This document shows, piece after piece, positions 1 to 5,487 of a DNA stretch of 7,124 nt. The stretch is from contig NZ_JAWDXO010000066.1 of assembly GCF_032477075.1 (NCBI RefSeq), forward strand, positions 1 through 7,124. Direction: 5' to 3'. A model generated the notes under the pieces. It was not told the DNA's origin. It worked only from the letters and a program-made list of their open reading frames with translations, and did no database searches. Source of the DNA: Fusobacterium sp. Lineage in GTDB: Bacteria; Fusobacteriota; Fusobacteriia; Fusobacteriales; Fusobacteriaceae. The position numbers were made by a program, and so were the translations under genes. The first letter of the stretch is position 1. Each line of letters starts with the position of its first letter.

Positions 1-148
1 GAGAGATGGATTTAAAATGAGAAGAACAGCAATAGAGTATGGAGTGGATGTTCTGACAGCTTTAGATACAATCAGTGCTATACTTAGAATGCAGGATAGA
101 CATATTGAAGAAGATAAGCTTGATGTATTTGATGTAAGTAAAATTTAA
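1..148 (+). CDS. carB: Carbamoyl-phosphate synthase large subunit, C-terminal end (partial)
   Basis: An open frame enters from the left edge (codons begin at base 2) and stops at TAA 146-148, giving 48 residues. It contains RRTAIEYGVDVLTALDTISA, which matches the end of the CarB allosteric (MGS-like) domain; the E. coli equivalent is RRSALQYKVHYDTTLNGG. The last residues, about IEEDKLDVFDVSKI, form a short charged tail. CarB makes carbamoyl phosphate from bicarbonate, ATP and ammonia for pyrimidine and arginine synthesis, and this end is where UMP and ornithine bind in E. coli. The start lies outside the window, so completeness cannot be judged. A terminator follows directly, so this is the last gene of its transcript. 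It is a different copy from the carB starting at 5488. The fragment is short, so the family call rests on one conserved block. Confidence 0.82.
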   Translation, partial: RDGFKMRRTAIEYGVDVLTALDTISAILRMQDRHIEEDKLDVFDVSKI

Positions 149-163
149 TGAATGTTAAAAAAG

Positions 164-200
164 AACAGTTTAAAGTTTTAATGGCTTTAACTGTTTTTTT
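164..200 (+). terminator. Rho-independent terminator after the left carB
   Basis: AACAGTTTAAAG (164-175) pairs with CTTTAACTGTT (185-195) with one bulged T, around a 9-base loop, and a T-run ends at 200. An A-run precedes the stem. It lies 15 bases after the carB stop codon and closes that transcript. Confidence 0.8.
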
Positions 201-413
201 AGAATTTATAAATTTTTAACAAAAGAAATGCTCTTTTAACACTTAGGGAAAGCATAAAATAAAAAATATAAAATCTCTAATTTAAGAAGATAAATTTTTT
301 CTACTTCAAATTTTAAAAATTTTTTGAATCCAAGTAGTTTTAAGAATAAAAGTTTTAAAATTCCTGTTTTTTAATTCTAGAAATAATTGTTTATATATCT
401 AAGAAAAGAAAAA
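201..413. other. AT-rich spacer without a recognisable gene
   Basis: This spacer lies between the left carB terminator and the promoter of the small exported protein gene. I see no ORF with a ribosome binding site and no riboswitch core. CTACTT (301-306) can pair with AAGTAG (331-336) around an AT-rich interior that includes TCAAA/TTTGA, but the structure has an uneven internal loop and no evident role. Confidence 0.4.
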
Positions 414-441
414 TTGAATTATGAAAATTAAATGATATAAT
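414..441 (+). promoter_or_regulatory. Promoter for the small exported protein gene
   Basis: TTGAAT (414-419), a 16-base spacer and a perfect TATAAT (436-441) form a sigma-70-type promoter. It lies about 40 bases upstream of the ATG at 482, leaving room for a short leader containing the AGGAGGA ribosome binding site at 467-473. Confidence 0.6.
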
Positions 442-481
442 AAAATTACAAAAAATTACAGATAATAGGAGGAGATACTTA

Positions 482-811
482 ATGAAATTATTAAAAAAGG
501 TAATATTTTTGTTTCTATTTTTTACAGGAATCGCGGTAGCCTGTCCTGACAAAGATTTTCACAGAAAAATGGAAAGATATATTCAAGAAACAACAAGTCT
601 AAAAAAACAGGGGAAGAAAATTGTAGTAGACAGTGAAAAAATTGTTATGGAAACATTTTTGGCTGTAAAAGGAGATAGGGATAGGCTAGAAGGAGCACTA
701 GCTATTGTTATGACAGGATTATTGAAATATTCAAAAAATCATGGTTATGAATTGTATATAAAAGATCCTGAAGGAAATGAGAAAGGATTTATGGAATTTA
801 TAGGAAAATAA
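482..811 (+). CDS. Small exported protein of unknown function
   Basis: I do not recognise this 109-residue protein. The ATG follows AGGAGGA (467-473) at good spacing and has its own promoter, so it is very likely a real gene. The N-terminus is a clear export signal: MKLLKK, a hydrophobic core rich in Phe and Leu (residues about 7-18), then GIAVAC with Cys21. Cleavage after AVA by signal peptidase I is plausible. Cys21 might instead be a lipidated cysteine, but the residue at -3 is Ala rather than the usual Leu, so the lipobox is imperfect. The mature part, about 89 residues, is charged and probably mainly helical, with one moderately hydrophobic stretch (LEGALAIVMTGLLKY) in its middle. It stands alone, between terminators on both sides. 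It probably acts in the periplasm or at the envelope; no function is proposed. Confidence 0.75.
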   Translation: MKLLKKVIFLFLFFTGIAVACPDKDFHRKMERYIQETTSLKKQGKKIVVDSEKIVMETFLAVKGDRDRLEGALAIVMTGLLKYSKNHGYELYIKDPEGNEKGFMEFIGK

Positions 812-870
812 GTCATGCATATGTCAAGGAAGTTAAAAATAATTTTATGATAAGATAAATAAGAGATAAT

Positions 871-900
871 AAAAAAGCTGCCATATAGGCAGTCTTTTTT
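871..900. terminator. Bidirectional terminator between convergent genes
   Basis: CTGCC (878-882) and GGCAG (888-892) form a stem around ATATA. An A-run (871-876) stands on the left and a T-run (895-900) on the right, so either strand yields a hairpin followed by U residues. It serves both the small exported protein gene (+) and the transporter gene (-), whose stop lies at 914. Confidence 0.85.
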
Positions 901-913
901 ATACACTAAAACA

Positions 914-2320
914 TTAAAAAGATCCATAATTAATTGCTACAGCTATAACCATAAAAATAACCTGCAGCAAAAACATAATTATAAATAAGGGAGTGATAAA
1001 TCTATACCATTTTTCTATTGGAAGGCTCATCAGTCCACAAACAGTAGCAGCTGATGTAGGCCAAAACATATTAGAAAAACCATCTCCAAATTGGAAAGCA
1101 AGTACAGCTGTTTGTCTTGTAAGTCCAATAGCATCTGCTAAAGGGGCCATAATAGGCATAGATGTAGCTGCCTGTCCTGAACCAGAAGGGATAAAAAAAT
1201 TGATGAAGTTTTGGACAACAACCATTCCTACAGCAGCAATAGTTTTAGGCATAGTAGAAAGTGTATTAGCCATAAAATTTATTATAGTATCAATTATGTG
1301 GCCATTTTCCATTACAATAGTAAGTGATCTTGCTACCCCCACTGCCATTGCACCAAAAATAACATCTGAAACTGATTTTACAAAAAGAGAAGCTATCTGA
1401 CTGAAATTATACCCTCCAACTAATCCAGTAATTATCATCATGATGAAGAAAAGAGTGGAAAGTTCATTCAGATACCATCCAAGCTGACTTGTACCATATA
1501 CAAGTAAAGCTATAGTTACAACAAAAAGTAGCATTATAAACTTATGCTTTCTATTAAAAGGAAGTTGTTCCATCTCTTCACGGTTCATTCCATCTGAAAA
1601 ATTGAATTTAACATCTTTAACAATTGAAAGTTCTGGATGAAGTTTTACTTTTCTTGCATAAAGCATAAGATAAATAATTGCACTTCCTTGAAAGACGATA
1701 AAACACATAATTCTTAGGCCAATTCCAGAACCAATAGGAAGTTCTGCAATTCCTTGGGCGATTCCTATTGTAAATGGATTGAGAGTAGCAGCAGCAAATC
1801 CTGTAGCTGTACCAAGAATAACTGCAGCTCCACCAACTAAAGCATCATATCCTAAAGCTACAGATATTCCCATGAAAGCTGGAAGCAGTCCATAAGTTTC
1901 TTCATAAAGACCAAAAGTAGATCCACAGATACCAAATACTACCATAAAAATAGGAAATATCATAGTTTCTTTCCCATTAAATTTCTTAATAAGAGAACCA
2001 AGAGAGCCATAGAATGCTCCTGTTTTTATTAAAAGATATACAAATCCATAAGCAAAGAATATAAAAAATATAATATCAGCAGTAGAAACTAATCCTTCTA
2101 CCACTGCCATAAATATATGGAATGGAGAAACAGGAGTCTGTTCAATATATTTGAATGACCCTTGTACAACCATAGTTCTGTTTAGAACTGGATCTATTGC
2201 TCTTTCGTATGTACCTGCTGGTATAATATAGGTTAAAACTGTTAATATAACAAGAATGATTCCAATTATCACATAAGTATGTGGTATTGTAAATTTTTTT
2301 CTAGTAGTATTTTCTGACAT
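914..2320 (-). CDS. YfcC-family transporter, predicted lysine importer
   Basis: This is a 468-residue polytopic inner-membrane protein of the YfcC/DcuC-like (C4-dicarboxylate anaerobic carrier-like) family. Many hydrophobic segments run from residue 14 (IPHTYVIIGIILVILTVL) to the C-terminus, probably 10-12 helices. Family hallmarks are the FGLYEE block (about 136-141), LNPF and GIAQGIAELPIGSGIGLRI (about 180-204), PSGSGQA (378-384) and QFGDGFSNMFWPTSA (410-424), which resembles the matching segment of E. coli YfcC. I chose the ATG at 2320 (MSENTT) because GGGAGG (2331-2326) lies just upstream; an earlier TTG at 2335 overlaps that ribosome binding site. A lysine riboswitch and terminator precede the gene, so lysine is the best substrate guess. 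Family members carry varied substrates, and some sit with arginine-catabolism genes. The family call is firm; the substrate is inferred. Confidence 0.9.
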   Translation of the reverse strand: MSENTTRKKFTIPHTYVIIGIILVILTVLTYIIPAGTYERAIDPVLNRTMVVQGSFKYIEQTPVSPFHIFMAVVEGLVSTADIIFFIFFAYGFVYLLIKTGAFYGSLGSLIKKFNGKETMIFPIFMVVFGICGSTFGLYEETYGLLPAFMGISVALGYDALVGGAAVILGTATGFAAATLNPFTIGIAQGIAELPIGSGIGLRIMCFIVFQGSAIIYLMLYARKVKLHPELSIVKDVKFNFSDGMNREEMEQLPFNRKHKFIMLLFVVTIALLVYGTSQLGWYLNELSTLFFIMMIITGLVGGYNFSQIASLFVKSVSDVIFGAMAVGVARSLTIVMENGHIIDTIINFMANTLSTMPKTIAAVGMVVVQNFINFFIPSGSGQAATSMPIMAPLADAIGLTRQTAVLAFQFGDGFSNMFWPTSAATVCGLMSLPIEKWYRFITPLFIIMFLLQVIFMVIAVAINYGSF

Positions 2321-2370
2321 TTTTTCCTCCCTCAAGATATTATAAAAATATATTTTTAATAAATTTTACA

Positions 2371-2407
2371 AAATAAAAAAATCACAGTTTAAAGCACTAA
2401 ACTGTGA
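2371..2407 (-). terminator. Riboswitch-controlled terminator ahead of the transporter gene
   Basis: On the minus strand TCACAGTTTA (2407-2398) and TAAACTGTGA (2391-2382) form a perfect 10-bp stem with a 6-base loop, followed by TTTTTTATTT (2381 downward). It lies between the lysine aptamer and the transporter start, so it works as a conditional terminator. Its 5' arm, UCACAG, is complementary to CUGUGA (2459-2454), which overlaps the 3' strand of aptamer helix P1. The two pairings exclude each other. Confidence 0.85.
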
Positions 2408-2420
2408 CAAAAAAACTTAA

Positions 2421-2446
2421 CTATATGCAATATAAAATGCATATAG
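2421..2446 (-). promoter_or_regulatory. Intermediate hairpin in the riboswitch expression platform
   Basis: CTATATGCA (minus strand 2446-2438) pairs perfectly with TGCATATAG (2429-2421) around 8 bases. The stem lies between the aptamer and the terminator. In the antiterminated fold it would sit inside the CUGUGA/UCACAG pairing. It is followed by TTAAG and seven T residues, so it might also act as a weak extra terminator. The structure is directly visible; its role is inferred. Confidence 0.6.
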
Positions 2447-2457
2447 ATCAGAATCAC

Positions 2458-2622
2458 AGATAGCACTCCATTGAAATAATCAATGACAGTAGTATAAATA
2501 TTTTCTATACTCCCAACAAAAGAATTTTAGCATTTTCTTTCATTTCGGCAGAATTCCCTTTCTAATCACTTCAATGTCTGCCAGACTAAATGATCATACT
2601 AATGTTTTCTGCACCTCTATCT
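2458..2622 (-). promoter_or_regulatory. Lysine riboswitch (L box) aptamer
   Basis: Read on the minus strand, the conserved L-box elements occur in order: AGATAGAGGTGC (2622-2611), AGTATGATC (2600-2592), GAAAGGG (2562-2556), GCCGAA (2549-2544), TTGGGAG (about 2517-2511), CTGTCA (2489-2484) and TGGAGTGCTATCT (2470-2458). P1 is AGATAG/CTATCT. Two peripheral hairpins also form, AGTATA/TATACT (2512-2491) and CATTGA/TCAATG (2484-2468). The match to the B. subtilis lysC leader pattern is close at every core segment. Known lysine riboswitches bind L-lysine and stabilise P1, which favours a downstream terminator and lowers expression. The gene controlled is the YfcC-family transporter starting at 2320. 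The M20 gene lies upstream of the aptamer and is not controlled by it. Confidence 0.95.
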
Positions 2623-2645
2623 TTCTTTTTATTTTTATAAGGCTG

Positions 2646-2674
2646 ATTATACGTCAACATAGATAAAAAGTAAA
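2646..2674 (-). promoter_or_regulatory. Probable promoter for the riboswitch-transporter transcript
   Basis: On the minus strand TTTACT (2674-2669, 4 of 6 matches to TTGACA), a 17-base spacer and a perfect TATAAT (2651-2646) lie just ahead of the aptamer, leaving about 15-20 bases before P1. The -35 element is weak, so confidence is moderate. Confidence 0.5.
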
Positions 2675-2760
2675 ATATAATAAATTAATCAATTGTATTT
2701 TTTTTATAAATATAAGATATGAGTATAATAAAATTGGAGACTATATTCATATAATGAAGA

Positions 2761-3966
2761 TTACTTTCTTTTAAGTTTTTTAAACTCTTCTTTAACAATT
2801 TTTAATAATTCAGGCTCAAGATAAAGTTCCAAAGCAGCACCAGTCATAGCTTTTACAGATTTATGAAGTTTATCATATGCTTCTTCTGAATTCACATATT
2901 TTAAATATGCTTCATCGTGAACAAAACATATTTCATCAATATTGAGAGCTAGTTCTGTATACATAGTAGGACATATTTGGCTAACATTTCCTATATCAGA
3001 AGAACCACTGGCCCCATCTTTTTTATCAAGAAAATTATTTATGCCAACTTCTATAAGATTTTTTCTCATTAAATCCTGTAAAGATGGAAGATTTAAAAGA
3101 TTATCAAATGAATTTTCATATTTTTCATATTTTAAAACAGCGCCAGTCATAAGTTCAGCACCTTTTGCACAATTAATAACTTTTTGAGTAAGGGAATTTA
3201 AATAGGTTCTATCATTTGATCTGATATGAAATTTACATTCAGCAAAATCAGGAACAGTATTAGGAGCATCTCCACCACTTGTGATGATACCATGAATTCT
3301 TGAATCAGAAGTTATATGTTGCCTCAAACAATTAATACCACTATACATTAACTGAACAGCATCTAAAGCATTTATTCCTTCATCTGGATGGGCAGCAGCA
3401 TGAGCAGCTTTACCATTGAATTGAAACTTGATACAATCAATAGCCAGAGTTTTACAATTGAGATTGTTATTGCTTTCCAGATGCATCTGAAATACAATAT
3501 CAATATTATCAAAGGCATTTTTTTCTACCATATTTACTTTTCCACCTAAAGTTTCTTCAGCTGGAGTTCCTATCAATATAACTTTACCTTTGAAATTATT
3601 TTTAAATTTTGATAAAACAAGAGCAGCACCATAAGTTCCAGCAGCTATCCAGTTATGTCCACAGGCATGTCCTGGGACTTTATCAGGACCATATCCAGGA
3701 AGAGCATCATATTCAGCTAAAAAAGCTACGCTCGGTCCATCATTATCTCCATATTCAGCTCTAAAAGCTGTAGGAAGACCACAATAATTTTCTTCTACAG
3801 AAAAGTTATTTTTCTTTAAGAGGTCTATAAGATATTTTGAAGAGAGAAATTCTTTTTCTCCAAGTTCTGGATTTTTAAAAATATAGTCACAAACAGCTTC
3901 AATATCTTTTTTGTAAGTGTCTTCAATAGCATAAAGTTTTTTTTTAATACTTTCTAATTTAAACAT
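2761..3966 (-). CDS. M20-family amidohydrolase / dipeptidase (PM20D2-like)
   Basis: This 401-residue cytoplasmic metallohydrolase has no signal peptide, and its length is normal for the family. The ATG at 3966 follows GGAGGG at good spacing. The catalytic domain shows YDALPG (86-91), GHACGHN (99-105, probable metal ligands Cys102 and His104), TPAEET (134-139, Glu137 as general base and Glu138 as ligand), His162 in QMH, and His350 in VHDEAY. The lid or dimerization domain (about 180-290) carries GKAAHAAAHPDEGINALDA, and SGSSDIGNVSQ (320-330) is also typical. All expected metal residues are present. M20D-type enzymes remove acyl or amino-acyl groups; mammalian PM20D2 cleaves beta-alanyl-lysine and related dipeptides. 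Next to a lysine-regulated transporter, release of lysine-like products is plausible but unproven. AbgB-like or indole-acetyl-amino-acid hydrolase activity is an alternative. Confidence 0.88.
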   Translation of the reverse strand: MFKLESIKKKLYAIEDTYKKDIEAVCDYIFKNPELGEKEFLSSKYLIDLLKKNNFSVEENYCGLPTAFRAEYGDNDGPSVAFLAEYDALPGYGPDKVPGHACGHNWIAAGTYGAALVLSKFKNNFKGKVILIGTPAEETLGGKVNMVEKNAFDNIDIVFQMHLESNNNLNCKTLAIDCIKFQFNGKAAHAAAHPDEGINALDAVQLMYSGINCLRQHITSDSRIHGIITSGGDAPNTVPDFAECKFHIRSNDRTYLNSLTQKVINCAKGAELMTGAVLKYEKYENSFDNLLNLPSLQDLMRKNLIEVGINNFLDKKDGASGSSDIGNVSQICPTMYTELALNIDEICFVHDEAYLKYVNSEEAYDKLHKSVKAMTGAALELYLEPELLKIVKEEFKKLKRK

Positions 3967-4001
3967 TTTTCCCTCCAGACTTATATTATTTAATATTATA
4001 A

Positions 4002-4030
4002 ATGTTACATTAAAAAATATAGCATGTCAA
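4002..4030 (-). promoter_or_regulatory. Probable promoter for the M20 gene
   Basis: On the minus strand a perfect TTGACA (4030-4025), a 17-base spacer and TAACAT (4007-4002, 4 of 6 matches to TATAAT) lie about 40 bases ahead of the M20 start codon at 3966. It is divergent from the car promoter about 65 bases away. Confidence 0.5.
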
Positions 4031-4093
4031 TTGATTATTTGATATAATTAATTTGAAAGAAATACTTGAAAAGCAATTGTATATTAAAACTTC

Positions 4094-4122
4094 TTGACAA
4101 ATTAGTAAAAAATCGTTATAAT
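4094..4122 (+). promoter_or_regulatory. Strong consensus promoter of the right-hand car locus
   Basis: TTGACA (4094-4099), exactly 17 bases, then TATAAT (4117-4122): a perfect sigma-70 consensus. Transcription should begin near 4129, just before the leader ORF's ribosome binding site, and runs through a conditional terminator into carA. Confidence 0.88.
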
Positions 4123-4151
4123 ACTTCTTAGTAAAAATTAGGAGGAAAGAG

Positions 4152-4292
4152 ATGAAGAGGGGAAAAATATCAAAGGAAATCACTGAACAGATATTTATAC
4201 CAATTTTTTTTTATTCATTTTTTAAATTTTATTTAAGAGAATTTTTTTCTAATTTTACACTACATGATTGTAATTTAATTTTTTTATTATAG
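4152..4292 (+). CDS. Phe-rich 46-residue leader peptide of the car locus (pyrL-like)
   Basis: A short ORF starts at ATG 4152 after AGGAGG (4140-4145), about 20 bases beyond the predicted transcription start. It encodes 46 residues: MKRGKISKEITEQ, then a Phe-rich stretch (10 Phe in all) encoded by long T-runs (4204-4212, 4218-4223, 4242-4248), and stops at TAG 4290-4292. The stop lies one base before the attenuator stem at 4294. Length, U-rich coding and stop position parallel the 44-codon E. coli pyrBI leader, where low UTP makes RNA polymerase pause in U-tracts, the ribosome catches up and the terminator is blocked. No runs of Arg or other regulatory codons are seen, which argues against amino-acid attenuation. 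The peptide itself probably has no function. ORF and signals are visible; the mechanism is inferred. Confidence 0.7.
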   Translation: MKRGKISKEITEQIFIPIFFYSFFKFYLREFFSNFTLHDCNLIFLL

Positions 4293-4293
4293 G

Positions 4294-4325
4294 GATATAA
4301 CTTTTATAGTTATATCTTTTTTTTT
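4294..4325 (+). terminator. Attenuator terminator ahead of carA
   Basis: GATATAAC (4294-4301) pairs perfectly with GTTATATC (4309-4316) around a 7-base loop, followed by nine T residues (4317-4325). It lies between the leader ORF stop and carA's ribosome binding site, so transcription must pass it to express carA and carB. A ribosome finishing the leader ORF would cover the 5' arm. Confidence 0.85.
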
Positions 4326-4337
4326 AGAGGAGGGAAG

Positions 4338-5477
4338 ATGAAAGGAAAGCTTATTCTAGAAAATGGTATGAGTTTTGATGGAAAGATTTTTGGACACTTT
4401 GGGGAAACAACAGGAGAAATAGTTTTTACTACAGGAATGACGGGTTATCAGGAAGTTTTAACTGATCCCTCTCTTTATGGGAAAATAGTTGTTATGACTT
4501 ATCCTATGGTGGGAAACTATGGACTAAATCTTGAAGATATGGAATCTGATAGAATACATCTGAAAGGATTCATTATAAAAGAAGATGCGAAACTTCCAAA
4601 TAATTTTAGGTGTGAGATGACTTTAGAAGGTTTTTTAAGTCAATACAATGTAGTGGGATTTAAAGGAGTAGACACAAGGGAACTAACTAAAATAATAAGA
4701 GATAATGGTTCAATGAAGGCTATTATTACAGATAAAGAATTGACACATAAGGAATTAAAGGAAAAGTTTAATAATTTTTCTTATGAAAATGCAGTAGAGC
4801 AAGTAAGCAGAAAAGGTATAATTGAGATTGGGGGAAATGGATTGAAAATAGGAGTATTAGATTTAGGAGTAAAAAGAAGTACTTTAGATTTACTAGAAAA
4901 AATGGGATTTGGTGTATCTGTATTTCCTTATGACACTTCATCAAATGAATTGCTAAAACATAATCTTGATGGGCTTATTATTTCAAGTGGACCTGGAAAT
5001 CCTGATGAAATGATGCATATAATGAAAACTGTGAGAGGAACTCTGGCAAATATTCCTATGCTTGGAATATCTTTAGGAGCACAGCTTCTTAATTTAGCTT
5101 TAGGTGGCAGTATAAAAAAGATGAAAAATGGGCATAGAGGATCAAATCATCCAGTAGAAGATTTAAAAAGAAATAGAATATATATAACAGATCAAAATCA
5201 TGGATATTCAATAGAAAAATTAGGAATATATTCTGAAACTACACATGTTAACCTAAATGACAAAACAATAGAAGGGTTTAGATGTGATGCTCTTGCAGCT
5301 ATGGGAGTTCAATTTATGCCAGATTTTTGTACAGAAGACTCAAATAATATGTTTGCAGACTTTTTATCATTAATTGAAAATGGAGTAAATACTAAGGGAA
5401 TTGATGATGAACACAGCAGTGAATATGATGAAAATTTTGAAGCTGATGATGAGTCAGCAGAAGGATATCTGAATTAG
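4338..5477 (+). CDS. carA: Carbamoyl-phosphate synthase small subunit with lost glutaminase triad
   Basis: This 379-residue CarA homologue starts at ATG 4338 after GAGGAGGG (4327-4334). The N-terminal CPSase small-subunit domain is intact (GEIVFTTGMTGYQEVLTDPS, 26-45; VDTRELTKIIRDNGSMKAII, 111-130). The glutamine amidotransferase domain begins near 169 and keeps SSGPGNP (216-222), GHRGSNHPV (265-273) and QNHGY (286-290). The usual GICLGHQ is GISLGAQ, so the nucleophilic Cys (E. coli Cys269) is Ser245 and the following His is Ala248. The usual HPE is MPD, so His353 is Met327 and Glu355 is Asp329. Glutamine hydrolysis should be absent. Ser at the nucleophile position also occurs in ammonia-dependent mammalian CPS1. 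An acidic tail (about 350-379, 11 Asp/Glu) extends past the usual end. It could support CarB structurally, or be decaying. carB follows 10 bases later. Confidence 0.93.
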   Translation: MKGKLILENGMSFDGKIFGHFGETTGEIVFTTGMTGYQEVLTDPSLYGKIVVMTYPMVGNYGLNLEDMESDRIHLKGFIIKEDAKLPNNFRCEMTLEGFLSQYNVVGFKGVDTRELTKIIRDNGSMKAIITDKELTHKELKEKFNNFSYENAVEQVSRKGIIEIGGNGLKIGVLDLGVKRSTLDLLEKMGFGVSVFPYDTSSNELLKHNLDGLIISSGPGNPDEMMHIMKTVRGTLANIPMLGISLGAQLLNLALGGSIKKMKNGHRGSNHPVEDLKRNRIYITDQNHGYSIEKLGIYSETTHVNLNDKTIEGFRCDALAAMGVQFMPDFCTEDSNNMFADFLSLIENGVNTKGIDDEHSSEYDENFEADDESAEGYLN

Positions 5478-5487
5478 GAGGGGGAAA

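Noticed and set aside
745..927. 60-codon ORF on the - strand overlapping the exported protein gene's end
   Set aside because: It crosses the bidirectional terminator and overlaps both neighbouring genes, with no family resemblance.
993..1400. 135-codon ORF on the + strand inside the transporter gene
   Set aside because: It is antisense to a clearly conserved transporter, has no convincing ribosome binding site and does not look like a real protein.
2321..2335. TTG start five codons upstream of the transporter's ATG
   Set aside because: The TTG overlaps the GGGAGG ribosome binding site that serves the ATG at 2320, and the ATG has ideal spacing.
2715..2752. Imperfect 12-bp stem after the M20 stop codon as a terminator
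   Set aside because: The stem is almost all A/T with a mismatch, and no T-run follows at once, so it is not convincing; M20 transcripts may run on into the riboswitch region.
2942..3187. 81-codon + strand ORF inside the M20 gene
   Set aside because: It is a reverse-strand shadow of a conserved coding region.
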